NCBI GenBank assembly: GCA_963573305.1
Contig: OY754330.1
Coordinates: 806,001 to 870,000, forward strand
Direction: 5' to 3'
Length of the DNA: 64,000 bases
Source: Pyrrhosoma nymphula
Taxonomy: Eukaryota; Arthropoda; Insecta; Odonata; Coenagrionidae
The position numbers were made by a program, and so were the translations under genes. Positions 44,616-55,975 of this stretch are shown here, piece after piece. How positions within the stretch are numbered: position 1 is the stretch's first letter; every line of letters starts with the position of its first letter. The notes beneath the pieces were generated by a model. That model had not been told where the DNA came from. It searched no databases and saw only the letters and a list, made by a program, of their open reading frames with translations.

Positions 44616-44660
44616 AAATGTCATTGTTACGCGTACGATTAGGGACCACAATTACGGGAA
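44616..44660 (+). mobile_element. CR1 ORF2 C-terminal scrap, right of the TIR element
   Basis: Continuation of the fragment at 44020, coding for a decayed version of the segment FKMSFFPRTIRDHN, after which similarity is lost. Confidence 0.55.
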
Positions 44661-45063
44661 CCGAAGCTGCCAATAATGTTGATTTTTAACAATATGCAGT
44701 GTTTCTATCCAATTATCAACATTCCCACAGAAAGATTCCGTGCCGACTCTGTAAAACTGATATCGTGAGAGTTTTGTGGACGCATATACGAAACAAAGTT
44801 TGTTCGTGAAATATGGAATTCAAAACAATGAAAAAAAATATGTTGACCCCTTTCCCACGGGACCGATTTAATCCAAGGTCATTGGGGAAGTCGGAACGTG
44901 GCCGTAACCGTTCTCCGCTTTCTAAATAAAATAATAATGAATTTTCTGAAGACCTTTTATTTGAGAGTGACAGAAGGTAAAAACAGCGAATGATATAAAT
45001 ATTTCGTCAAAAGAGCATTTATAACTCGTGCATTTTTTAAAACTTATCCAGATTACCCTGGAC
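44661..45063. other. Unassigned sequence
   Basis: No gene or repeat recognised. Confidence 0.4.
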
Positions 45064-45837
45064 GGCAAAAACATACACGGCATGCTGTAAGTACTAGATA
45101 GCAGATAAGGATGCAAGTATTAGGGAGAACTACTACAACTAACAACGAGACATCTCGCGACTTATGTTCGGGATCCAAACGAGGCAGTTATTTTCTGAAA
45201 CGAGAGAATGCGGGAAAAGTGTCACGGCTTTCTTCCACATAGGCCCGGGTTCGAGAGAAAAATGTTCTGGAAAAACTTCTGTTTCTTTATTTCTTGTTCA
45301 ATAGTGAACATGATAAAGGTAAAAAAGAGATGGTAAATTTTTCCAAGGTTATGACCTTTTTGCGGAGCAACATATAATATTGTTAAGCGAAGCCTGTATC
45401 GTGGGGGAGAGGAAGATATTCCAGCACAAAAAAATATCACGTAATGACAACACTACTTCTTTTCCCACCTCATGTTTATTTCAATTGAAGGAATATAACT
45501 TTTCATTCATGGAGTGGAATTCCATACTTTTGGATGACAAATGTCATTACTCGAGCGCGGCTCCTGGGAAATGTTTAGTGAGTACATCGTTGCTAATTAA
45601 AAAGTAATAATCCGTTCATTGTTTATGGCCCTGAGAAAGACCCACGACCTATCGAAGCCCATCATATTCACGGATGTATCCTTGCATTTTTTAAATCTAA
45701 ACATATTAGGGTCGGTCAGCATGTGTAGCCTCTTTTCGGCCAAACAAGAATACCTAAATGAGCTTCGAAAGTCTCCCAACGGGATTGATTGAAAATCCAC
45801 CAAATAGGCTGTAAATTTTTAAAAATTGTTGCAACTG

Positions 45838-45925
45838 CCGCAAGCGCAATGCATGTTGGTGAATATTCACCCGCTGCCAAACACCCATGAGGTGGCTTGT
45901 AGGGTATTTTGTAGATGTAGATGCA
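45838..45925 (+). mobile_element. Very short CR1-A 3' end
   Basis: Only the last 85 or so bases: CGCAATGCATGTTGGTGAAT, CACCCGCTGCCAAACACCC, GAGGTGGCTTGTAGGGTATT and the tail GTAGATGTAGATG. It is an extreme 5' truncation inside the TIR element. Confidence 0.82.
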
Positions 45926-45983
45926 TGGGAGTGGGCAATTTACAGTAATTCCTTAAAATATTCGAAAGAAAAAAAAATACCGC

Positions 45984-46053
45984 AACACGGAATCGAACCC
46001 CAGTCACCATATGGGGATGACCGGCTCAGCTCCTCAACCCACTGGGCCATGAC
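45984..46053 (-). other. tRNA-like sequence, probably a SINE head or tRNA pseudogene
   Basis: On the minus strand TGGCCCAGTGGG fits the polymerase III A-box and GGTTCGATTCC is a perfect B-box, about 40 bases apart. A T-run (ATTTTTTTTT) follows shortly after, as a polymerase III terminator would. The acceptor ends (GGGGTCA and TTGCGG) do not pair and the T-stem is poor, so it is not a functional tRNA. No repeat of it is seen elsewhere in the window. Confidence 0.5.
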
Positions 46054-46295
46054 CCCTGTTATGAGAGAGGCGTGAACTGTAAAGGATTTTTAAAGGAGGA
46101 AGATTCTTAAATAGCGCTTTTCTCTCGAACCCGGGCCTATGTGGAAGAGAGCCGAGACACTTTTCCCGCATTCTCTCTGTAGTTTCAGAAAATAATTGCC
46201 TCGTTTGGATCACGAACATAAGTCATGCGATGTCTCCTTGTAAGAGCTACACTACCCATCGACACACCTAGATAAAAGTCACATTGGCAGTGCTG

Positions 46296-49214
46296 TTATG
46301 GTCTCTCATGCGTTCGTAGGAAAAATGACATTTTAAATCTGTACCTTCTGCAGTCTAGTTCCCTAATTTTATTCTCATGATCTGATCTACCGTAGTATGT
46401 CGGATCTCGTAAAATGTTATCAACGTCGTCAGAGTCGGTCTGGAACTTATATACTAAATTAAGTCTAAATTTTAATCGTCGGTCTGAAAGCGATTCCCAT
46501 CCCAGTTGTTGCAAAAGGTCAGTAACACTAACGAGAACATCATAACGGCCTTCAACGTATCTTGCCGATCTTCGCTGCACGCGTTTTAACTCAGTTTCCA
46601 AGCCTACCTCATAAGGATCCCAGATACTGGCGGCATATTCAAGTGGGGTCTAACGAGGGAGAAGTAGCTGATTTCCCTAACTTTATCGTTGAATTTGTCA
46701 AGTACTCTTTTGACAAATCCGAGTTTAAGATTATCTTGGCCAGTAATTTCCCGAATATGTTTACTCCACAAGAGATCATTAGTCAGTTTTACTCCGATGT
46801 ATTTAACATATTATACGGTCTCTAATTTGATGTTGTGTATGCAATATCTGTTATAAGGAGAGTTTTTCCGTTTCCAAAAATTCACAACAACGCAATTTTT
46901 CAGGTTTAATTCTAGTTGCCACGCATCACACCACTCTTGTATTGCCTCGAGGTCCTTAGTTAGCGCTTCCTTGTCATTAAAGCTACGAATTTCTCTATAC
47001 ACCACTGCGTCGTCAGCAAATAATCTAAGCTTACTGTCAACTTTGTCACCGATGTCATTGATGTACAAAAGGAACAGAAGCGGGCCTATGACACTTCCCT
47101 GTGGGACACCCGATGTGACTTTTACTTCATTAGAGATAGCGCCATCTAATACAACCCTTTGCACGCGATTACTTAAGAATTCTCTAATCCAGGAAACTAC
47201 GTCGTCGTCTAAACCGTAGGATTTTAATTTCATGAGTAGCTTACTGTGGGAAACTTTATCAAATGCCTTTTTAAAGTCAAGAAAAATTGCATCAACTGGA
47301 GCGTTATGTTCACCCGAGACTAAAATATCGTGAGCAAAAAGTGCTAATTGAGTTTCGCAAGATCTTCCCTTTCTGAATCCGTGTTGTGTTTTTGTTAACA
47401 AGTTTTCTATATCGAGGTGTCTCATAACTGAACTAACAATTATATGTTCAAGGACTTTGCAAGAGATAGATGTGAGAGATATCGGTCTGTAGTTCGATGG
47501 CTGTTCCTTATCACCGCTTTTGAATATGGGAGTGACATTTGCAATTTTCCAGTCCATGGGTACTTTGTGTTCGTTGATGGATTTACTAAATATATTCTGC
47601 AAGTAGGGTGCTATTTCACAAGCTAATTCTCTATACACGCGGGCAGGAATTTCTTCAGGATCCTGGGGATTTATTTGGACTTAAAGATTTTAGCAAGTTT
47701 TCTATTCCGTGAGTGCAGATGGCGATAGGCGGCATCTTTTGCTGGAAGTGATCATTTAACTTTACGGATGTACTCTGCGTTGACTTGGTGAACACACTTT
47801 GAAAATAAGAATTTAATAAGAGGGCTTTGTCCGAACTGCTTGTTAATAATTCGCCATTTTCGTTTCGTAGTGGAATAACTGATTATCTATTGCATGGAAC
47901 TTCCCTTACGTATGACCAAAATGCCTTTGGGTTGTCCTGTAATTGTTCTCCTAATGTTTTTCTTTTAAAATCCATGAATGGATTCCGAAAGGCGTCCTTT
48001 GTAGTGGCTTTAGACAATTTGTATTTTTCAAATATTAAATTTTGATCACTAGTGGACAAATCTCTACGGAGTTTTTTCATCTTGGCGTGGCGTACTCTCT
48101 GACGTCTTAACGATTTTCTCACTTCTGCATTGTACCATCTTGGTTCGCTGCCCTCTTTTTTTACTTTACTTGGAATGTATTTTCTGATCCCTGAATGTAC
48201 GATCGAAAGAAAAGCTTTCCAACTACCCTCCGTGTCTAACTTTAAGCTTGATTCCTGGAATTCGGGAAGAGAATTTTTTAGATGACTCTTAAACGCATTG
48301 AAATCGGCTTTTTTAAAAATGTAGAATTTTCTTCTTTGTTTAAAACTTTTAATGATACTCAAAGAGAACTTTGCGGTAACTACTCTATGGTCACTAATGC
48401 CCTCAACAGTGTTTACCTTAATTACTTGTTGCGGTATATTTGTTGCCAATAAATCAAGAATGTTGTCCCCTCTGTTAGGCGTCGTAGCTATCTGATGTAG
48501 GGCATTTGATGAGAACGTGTGCAGCAGGGACTCGCATATATCTTTGTCTCTTCCTCCTGATATGTAACTGTAGGTCCTCCAATCTATAGAGGGCGTATTG
48601 AAATCCCCACCTATGATTAAATTTCTTTCGTTGTTCCTGGATGTTATGTTCTTTATTTGTGCTTCGAGTTCTAAAATTGAGGTGACGTCGGCGTTAGGTG
48701 GCCTGTAGTATGCGCACACGAATATTGTTTTTGATTTAGGGCATCTAATAGAGCACCATACAGATTCTATGCTGGTATCTGGGACGGTTTACGCTCGGCT
48801 GACTATGGTTTTCTTTACAGCTATAAATACTCCGCCTCCGGTTCGGTTGGACCTATTTTTTCTGTAAACATTGAATGATTTAGGAAAAATTTCACTATCA
48901 GAAATATCGTCCGTCAGCCAACTTTCTGTGCCAATAATGACGTTACACTCCGTGCTATGAATAAGGTGGTGAAATTCTGGAATCTTATTTTTTAAACTAC
49001 GGCAGTTAACTACTGCAACAACTAATGCTTCATGATTATTGTTTATGCGACTCGGGGTAATTTCAAGATTGCTGTCTTCAATTAAGCTATTCTTGGACCC
49101 TATATTCGGAGTATTCTTAGCTAAATTACTAACTGGCAACACATAATTATTGACCCCACTAATTGACCTGCCCTGTAGGCTACCGTCTATGTTAAACTCG
49201 ACGAGTGTGCTCAA
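46296..49214 (-). pseudogene. CR1 ORF2, broken (APE endonuclease and reverse transcriptase)
   Basis: The whole ORF2 is readable in pieces. Endonuclease: VAVVNCRSLKNKIPE, IGTESWLTDD, GGGVFIAVK, then a stop at 48789; IIGGDFNTPSIDW, GISDHRVV. A stop at 47883 and a frameshift near 47660 (in the SPNKSPG-DEIP segment) come next. Reverse transcriptase 47638-46811: YRPISLTSISCK, HGFRKGRSCETQ, FLDFKKAFDKVSH, SGVPQGSVIGPLLF, RLFADDAVVYR. Then a stop at 46811 just before VKYIGV, a frameshift near 46640, and the C-terminus with LKRVQRRSARYVEGRYD. Catalytic residues are largely kept, so decay came after insertion. As in the intact copy, no ATG opens the frame; it starts within ORF1 at a TTG. Confidence 0.88.
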
Positions 49215-50190
49215 GTATCCTGCGCGCTACCTCCTGCGATGCCTCGTATGTATAGTGGACACCCGAGCGATTTATAGGCACCCGACACGAATCCAGCACC
49301 GGCCTGAGGTCCAGGAACTCCGCTCCCTCGCTCCCACAGACTTCACTGAGTCTCTGGTTTATGCCTTCCACTCGGCTCCAAACCATCGAACCCCGATCCG
49401 TCCTAGGTACCAAGCTGCATATGGTAAGCCTCAAGTTGGTACCATATTCTCCGCGAATACGGCGGAACTCGGAGCATAGGTCTCTCACAGAGCCTAAAAT
49501 CTCCTCGGATCCCATAAACACGGCATCATTGGTCCCAACATGGGCAACCACATGTAACTTGGAGCAGTTCGCGCCCCTGACCGCCGACTTCATCGCCTTC
49601 GTCACCTGTGGCACCTTTCCTCCCGGTATACACAAGGAGGTGACCCGTGGTTCTCCTCCTTCCCGTCGGGCCTTTCCACGCATTGGGGACACTATACGCC
49701 GGACATTGGAGCTACCTATCACTAAAATTCCCTCCCTTCCCTATCCACTCCCACTCGGCGACCCACCTCCCAGCTCTAGCTCCGATGGCTCAGCCTCCGC
49801 CAGCACATCGAACCTATTGCTGACGGGGATTGACTCAGCCTCCGCCCCTGCCAATCCTCGTTTTCGGAGGGTGACCCCGCGGCTACGCCTCGAGACCACT
49901 TTCCATGACCCCGAAGCAACGGAGAGAGACGACACCGGAGACACGGAAGTCCGAGAAAGTTCCTCCACTCTCCATCCCGCGACAGAGCCTGGGCTTCCCC
50001 TGGCCTTGACGCGTTTGGAGCGCTTAGGGCCCTCCTCATTCCGCCGCGACCTTCCAGGACCTTCCACCAACCGCTCCACCAGAGCACGGAGCTCGTCCAC
50101 CGTCTTCTCACGCCCAACGATCCGGGCCACTAAGGACTCGCGATCGGGTGAGCCCCTGAAGAGGTTGAGAGCAGTCCTAATGGGAGTCAT
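49192..50190 (-). pseudogene. CR1 ORF1 with esterase domain, one in-frame stop
   Basis: The ATG at 50190 starts the coiled-coil part (VGREKTVDELRALVERLVE). A TAG at 49741 interrupts the frame just before the esterase domain, which resumes in the same frame: GILVIGSSNVRRIVSP, PGGKVPQVT, HVVAHVGTNDAV, NRSGVHYTYEAS, ending EHTRRV at 49192. The domain order equals that of the intact ORF1 at 39052. The Asp normally preceding the active-site His is again absent (Ser). Confidence 0.86.
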
Positions 50191-51107
50191 TCTATTCTCA
50201 AAAACCCTTTCACGAGTGCAGAAGGCTTTACGACTTTATTCCCTTAAGGGGATGGGCTAATGGGCTGACAGCGGGTGGTAACTGACTTCACTCCTAGCGT
50301 GTTGTTGCTGGGGGGGGGGGGAGTTGGAGGACAGATGACGCAAGTGAGCTGTGGAGGGGTTCTATGCACAGGTGTTAGGGGTGAACAATAGAAGCCTGTT
50401 TATACTTTGCGTGTGGGGCGGACTAGAGTTTAAAAAGTTTTTAAATTCACAAGGCTCTACTAACGTTTCTACACGAATGATTAGTAGTTAGATGGTAGAC
50501 CTAAGACTGTTGAAAATATAATAAGTTACCAGTTGATTAGTAACTTGGAGAGAAAAAAAACTACCCTTTCTTCGAACTAGGTACGATTCAACCTAAATGA
50601 AATATATTGAAGTAGATTAACACTAGGTGAAAATGGAGTGTAAACTATCTACATATGACAAAAAATAACTATATTAAAATATTAAATAGCGATAAACAGT
50701 ACTTAAAACTAAAAATACACTAAGATTATAACAATGGAATATTTAATAAAATATATATAACTAGTCTGCCACTAAGAATTAGGCTAACTTGAATTAATTA
50801 GAGGTTCTTTTAATACCGGAACACCAGGTTTGTAGACTAACGATATGTAAAAAAATACCAACAATAAAGTACAACAAAGAACCAAAAAAGAACAATAAAA
50901 ACCACTAAATATAGGATAAATGAAGCGTGAAAATAATGATATATTAAATAGATGCAAATAATATAGCAATGGGATATTAGCGTAGAATTAATAATTTACT
51001 TATCACTTCCTGCAGGCACCTTCGGCTGACGAACACGAGGCAAGGACCGGGATAGCACGGCCGTGAAAGGATACTCACTCACTCAAACACCACTCACTCT
51101 TTAACTA

Positions 51108-51233
51108 CTAACACTAGTGAAGACACCACTAATAATATATAATGAACGACTAACTTGTAAATATCTGCTACTAATACTAGTGAAGACACCACTAATAATA
51201 TATACTAAACTACTAACTTGTAAATATCTAGTT
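51108..51233. repeat. Two tandem 63-bp repeats in the CR1 5' region
   Basis: ACTAGTGAAGACACCACTAA begins at 51113 and again at 51176, each followed by TAATATATA and CTAACTTGTAAATATCT. Tandem repeats in the 5' UTR may be promoter modules of this CR1 subfamily. Confidence 0.65.
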
Positions 51234-51310
51234 AGAAGGTATAGAAGACTACGAATAATATATATGTCACTACACTACAGTCCGGCCGCCGAGAGTTGTC
51301 CCATGAAGAA

Positions 51311-51658
51311 AAAGAGAAAGTTAGGGGGGGAGGAAAACCCTGGCGCTTGCATGAGTAGCACAGCCAATCGCTAGCCCCCATTTGCACCCCACACCCCTGC
51401 CCTGTCTTGCCACGTTGTCACTTGGAAATGAATCACCAGAAATGCCCTTTCCTTTAAATGCTTCTTCACATTCTTTGGCGTGCGTTTTGTTTTGAAGCTT
51501 TCGTGAGCCATTGCCTAGTTCCTCTGTGTAGTGTCGAGTGCTTTTCAGCAAAGTTTTTTTCTACCGTGCTTTGTGACATCTTCCCGGAGCCTTTTGGAGT
51601 AATCACCCTGAGAGATATTGTTTACCTGAGTATTTTCTGCCTCACTTCGTGTACAAGG
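51311..51658. other. Sequence between the CR1 5' end and the transposase
   Basis: About 350 bases that may include the upstream part of the transposase element; no terminal repeat was found. Confidence 0.4.
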
Positions 51659-52300
51659 ATGAGCGGGAAGAAAAGTGGTAAGGGCGTGACATTGCGCTCA
51701 CAAACTCGTGAATTGATAGTGAATATTCACGAGTTCTTCGAGAAGGAGAAGCTCCATGGCAGCCTCATTGTTCCTTTGGCAAAGGTAATGGAGAGAACTG
51801 CGCAAGCATGTGGAATCAGTAGGAAAACAGTTGGGAGGATTTTAAAAGAAAAATATGGAGACAACGACGGTGAAAATGAACCGAATGCTATTTTGAGGAC
51901 ACCCGCCAAAAAAAGGCCAAGAAGAAGTGAAAAAACTTCTGTGGACAATTTCGACGAGGAGGCAATCCGCAGGCATGTATATTGTTATTATGAGAGGAGG
52001 GAGTATCCGTCTATCGGAAAACTTCTGTCTTCCTTGAAAGAAGCGGACCTTTTTCAGGGAGGACGGACAAGCCTGCGATTTGTACTGCATAAAATTGGCT
52101 TCAAATGGAAGAAATTCTCCGGAAACCGGCTGATTCTAATGGAAAAAGGAGACATAGTAGCCTGGAGGGGAAAATTTTTAAGGGACATCAGTGGTGTGAA
52201 TTTTAGTAACATAGTGTGGCTAGATGAAACTTGGGTCAATGCAGGCCACGCCTGGTTGCAGCTTCAGGCACCGGGCAGCGGGTGGCCAGAGAGCAGCTAG
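51659..52300 (+). pseudogene. IS630/Tc1-like (DDE) transposase, C-terminally truncated
   Basis: The ATG at 51659 (MSGKKSGKGVTLRSQ) fits the family start better than the more upstream in-frame start at 51458. The N-terminus has helix-turn-helix-like RTAQACGISRKTVGRILKEK. The middle EEAIRRHVYCYYERREYPS and RTSLRFVLHKIGFKWKK are typical of a transposase family common in insect genomes, and NIVWLDETWVNAGH is the first catalytic Asp block of the DDE domain. After about residue 200 the sequence becomes unrelated (LQAPGSGWPESS, stop at 52298), so the second and third catalytic residues are missing. No terminal repeats are seen around it. Confidence 0.72.
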
Positions 52301-52839
52301 GCAGACAGCAGGTGCAGGCAGGTATCGAGGCACCGGATTAGGGGGCTCTCGAAAACACGTCCTTTCCGTCCAAGAGCAGGAGGAAGAATGAATGAAGAAT
52401 ACTGTAAACAGCCTGTGGAGTTCATAATGATTGGGGGTTAGTCGGGGAGAAGGGAGGCATCTTCCATGCTGCCCAATTTAACCTTCCGAGGGGCCGCGAG
52501 GGGTGGAGGTGGGGAAGGGCGGTTGGTTGTGAACCGTTACCCGTAGACAGCGCTGGCTGTGCTTTCTCCATCTCTGTCTGTCGGGGAAGATGAAAGCGGC
52601 GCCGCGCCGGGTCGCTTAGGCTGCACTCGACCGAGACTGCTCGTCGCGGCTGGACGAGCACATCACCTTCTTCCCCAGCATCACTTCCGGTCAAACCCAA
52701 GAAACTCAGGACACACGTCTCGCAAAAAATAAAATCAAACGCAGCAGTTATTTCGCTTTAGAGAGGCAAAAATTGGTAACGCATTGGTGTCAATTCATAG
52801 AGTTCTGAAAACCACGGCAATATTCCTTACATAATATCC
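52301..52839. other. Unassigned sequence
   Basis: No recognisable gene or repeat. Part of it (about 52480-52680) is GC-rich. Confidence 0.4.
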
Positions 52840-53290
52840 AAGATACATCTATGAAGTACCGTGCAAGCCACCACTATAGGGTGTGGCACGGGGTGATTCC
52901 ACACCAGGCATGCAGCACTCGTCCCAGCACAAATCAGAACCTCGCACGCTCCCCCGGCCGCTCGAGGCGCAGACACCAAAAAGCAGTCAGAAGAGAACAG
53001 TGCGCAAGACAAACCGGAAACTGGGAGAGTGAGACGTAAATAAACATGCAGTACAATGCTAAAGGCATCTAATGGTTAATATTACTAATACTATTAATAT
53101 ATGAGTGCTACGAGATGCTACTTCATGCAGAGAACAAAATAAAATAATGCCGGACAAATCAACCGGCGTTAGTAATGATGTTGTGTCATAAAGCACAAGT
53201 GAAAATTCTACTCTACTTGTTGAGGGTGGGAGTTTCATGCGATTGATTTATCGCAACTATTATGATCCCTTATTGTACGTGGGAAAATAA
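52840..53290 (-). mobile_element. CR1-B 3' UTR, 5'-truncated
   Basis: Begins with ATACATCTATGAAGTACCGT and the B hairpin, continues through the full B 3' UTR, and ends in the last ORF2 codons (CCCTTATTGTACGTGGGAAA). Confidence 0.86.
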
Positions 53291-53659
53291 TATCGATACA
53301 TTTAAAGTGTTTCATCATTCAAAAGTAATTTCATTTTAGGTTTGCATCTACTTTAAGTCCTACGTTTATCAGTATCATCGAATATTCGCTTAATTATATA
53401 TTATTACTATTTCTTTTTTCAATTTTTTCATAGACTAGCAACTTATTACACACTTTAAACAGTGCTGATAATGTTTACTGATTCATGCTGCGTTTTAGAA
53501 TAAGATGGACAAACTATAAAGTGAGTTACCAACTATGCAATTGTAATTCATAAATAGTTGTTATATATTAAAAAAGGGATTACAAGATTTCATTCATGTA
53601 TTGGAAAATCATTGCGCGAAATAAGGAAAGAATATAAATCATAACAAAAGTGAGGAACA
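53291..53659. other. Unassigned AT-rich sequence
   Basis: No recognisable gene or repeat. Confidence 0.4.
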
Positions 53660-55361
53660 GAACGCAAAAATGAGGAACGCACGTCAGGATCTCCCCGAAG
53701 ATGAGTATAAGAAGTTATGCGACAAATACAAGAAAACGAAAACAGCAGCTAAGGCAGCCTTTCAAAATGCATTAACGAATTTCAAAAATAAAATATTGGG
53801 CGAATATTTAGAGGACAACCCAAAGGCATTTTGGTCATACGTGAGGGAGGTTCAAGGCTGCAAATCAACAGTAACATCACTAAAGAGCAATCTAGGAGAA
53901 AGAGCAAACGACAAATTAGATAAAGCAAATATCCTCAACGCCTTTTTTCAAAGCGTCTATACCAAATGTTCTCCAAAAGACACCACTACAATGCCTAGGC
54001 TATATAAGCACCCAAAGCAGTCTATTAACATCACTAGTCGTGGAATAGAAAGTCATCTGAAATCCATTAATTCCAAGAAATCACCCGGTCCCGATCAAAT
54101 TCCCGCCCGAGTTGATAAAGAATTAGCATCAGAAATAGCACCATACCTTAAAATAATATTTGAAAAATCTCTAACACAACATCGTGTTCCTTTGGATTGG
54201 AAAATCGCGAATGTTACACCAATATTTAAAAGTGGCGATAAGGAAGAGCCCAGTAACTATAGACCGATTTCCCTTACGTCTATCTCGTGCAAGATATTGG
54301 AACATATAATCGTCAGTTCGATTATGGGGTACTTGGATAGTCAAAATTTGTTAACGCCAAATCAGCACGGATTCCGGAAAGGCAGGTCATGCGAAACCCA
54401 GTTGGCCCTCTTCCTTCACGACATTCTTTCCTCGGGAGAAAAGCTTGTCCAAGTAGACGCAATATTTCTAGATTTAAAAAAGCTTTCGATAAGGTCCCTC
54501 ATTCAAAGTTACTCGTTAAGTTGGAAGCATACGGAATACACCACGACGTAATATGTTGGATAAAAGAGTTCTTAGCCGACCGCGAACAGAGGGTAGTTCT
54601 AGATGGCGTTAGCTCAGATGTAGTGAAAGTTACATCAGGTGTACCTCAGGGAAGTGTCATCGGTCCCTTATTGTTCCTTTTGTATATTAATGATATCACT
54701 ACCGTTGTTGCTAGCAAAATTCGCCTCTTCGCAGATGACGCAGTGTTGTACAGGGATCTAGACAATGAATCCGACAAGATTGCGCTACAAAAAGACCTAG
54801 ATGCTATAAATGAATGGTGCAATACTTGGCAGTTAGAATTGAATTTTAAAAAGTGCGTTGTTACGAATTTTTGGAAAAAGAATAACTCGGTCAACGATAC
54901 GTACACAATTAATCAAACAGACTTATCAAATGTAGAGTCAGTTAAATACTTAGGTGTGACCCTTACTCAGGACCTGTCTTGGGGGAAACACGTTCGGGAA
55001 ATCTGCGGACAGGCTAGTCGCAAATTGGGATTTATCAAGAGAATATTAGGAAAATGCGACGAGAAAGTTAAAGAGCGATGTTATTTTTCACTCGTGAGAC
55101 CTCACTTGGAGTACGCCGCTAGCATATGGGACCCTTACGAAGTAGGACTAATCTCTGAAATAGATAGAATACAACGGAGAGCAGCAAGATTTGTGAAAGG
55201 TTGTTACGATAAACTTAGCAGTGTTACCGAATTGTTAAAGCAATTAGGGTGGGAATCTCTTACTGATCGAAGGGAGAAATACAGATTAAATCTTTTGCGC
55301 AAACTCGGAGCGGACAGTTTTTTGCCGGACGTTCAACACATACTGCTAGAGCCAACGTATG
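53660..55361 (+). mobile_element. CR1-B copy, left part (ORF2), split by a long-TIR element
   Basis: The best coding copy of subfamily B. It is 5'-truncated within ORF2 and interrupted near 55361 inside the PTYYGRSDHRNK segment. The remainder is at 59118-59628. Confidence 0.88.
53670..55361 (+). pseudogene. CR1-B ORF2: linker and reverse transcriptase, one frameshift
   Basis: The first frame (53670-54480) has LEDNPKAFWSYVREVQG, KKSPGPDQIPARV, WKIANVTPIFKSGDK, YRPISLTSISCKILEHI and HGFRKGRSCETQLALFLHD. A one-base deletion in the A-run at 54474-54480 shifts the frame within FLDFKKAFDKV. The second frame (from about 54480) has VPHSKLLVKL, SGVPQGSVIGPLLFLLYIND, RLFADDAVLYR (catalytic Asp pair), VKYLGVTLTQDLSWGKHV and IQRRAARFVKGCYDKL, stopping where the DNA element was inserted. 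The endonuclease is absent. Apart from the frameshift and the insertion the sequence is well preserved, so subfamily B is older than A1 but not ancient. Confidence 0.87.
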
Positions 55362-55846
55362 TACAGTCCTGTTCATTAAAAAATTACCACCTCGGAGCCC
55401 TGTTCAAAAAAAAGTTACCACCTCGGAGCCGAAAAAGTTCTAAGTCCGCACTTTAGGGAAATGTGTCAACACTGCGCCCCACCCCTCACCCTGAGGGGGG
55501 GGGGCGTGAACGAGAACCCCTCCTCCCCGTAGTCGGGCAAGTAGAAAGGCCGACGGAAGGAAGACTTTGGCCCGCGAAAGGATATTTTGTGAGGGGAGGG
55601 GTAGGGTTCGGGCTTCCGTTTGCTTTATGAGAGGGCGAACCGACCGCACAAAGACCTCTCGCAGTCGACGACTGATACATGACGGAAAGCCCAACATATC
55701 CCCACGGCTCGTTTCGTTCTTTTTAAATACTTTTTTCTAACTCGAATTTATCAACGTTAAAAATGATTGACGTTTTGACGTATTTTCATTGTAAGTCATT
55801 CATTGTGGCGCCGACATTCCTATTATTATTATTTGTTGAGTTTGTG

Positions 55847-55975
55847 CTTCTTCAATCCTCTCAATTATTGTGTTTAGCCTTCACCCTATTATCCAGGATC
55901 TTTGCATAGAGGCAACACCCTGACGACTCCATCCATGTTTTTCTGGGCGGGCAATAAACTGTACAGCTGTTGAGG
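55847..55975. repeat. Inner inverted repeat of the long-TIR element, left arm
   Basis: GCTTCTTCAATCCTCTCAAT, CCAGGATCTTTGCATAGAGG, TTCTGGGCGGGCAATAAAC pairs in inverted orientation with 57586-57712 (GTTTATTGC-like, CCTCTTTGCAAAGATCCTGG, AGAGGACTGAAGAAGC). This gives a second inverted pair inside the main one. Confidence 0.7.

Larger units (their letters stand above)
45143..46240. mobile_element. 1.1-kb element with ~105-bp inverted termini and TAA duplication
   Basis: The ends CAACGAGACATC and (inverted) CAAGGAGACATC are flanked by TAA (45140-45142, 46241-46243). The arms match for about 105 bases (e.g. AGAGAATGCGGGAAAAGTGT facing ACACTTTTCCCGCATTCTCT). The insertion interrupts the 3' UTR of the minus-strand CR1 exactly between CTACTACTA and AGAGCTAC. 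A TAA duplication suggests PIF/Harbinger. There is no transposase. The interior has collected a CR1 3' end (45838-45925) and a tRNA-like sequence (45984-46053). Confidence 0.78.
45064..51310 (-). mobile_element. Near-full-length, inactive CR1-A2 copy
   Basis: A minus-strand element holding 5' UTR (about 51310-50191), ORF1 (50190-49192), ORF2 (49214-46296) and part of the 3' UTR (46295-46241, then 45142-45064 after an inserted TIR element). The extreme 3' end is lost. It has the same architecture and about the same protein order as the intact A1 copy, but at least four in-frame stops and two frameshifts make it a fossil. Confidence 0.88.

Noticed and set aside
49361..50260. 299-codon plus-strand open frame
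   Set aside because: It is the antisense shadow of the CR1 ORF1 on the minus strand, where the esterase motifs are.
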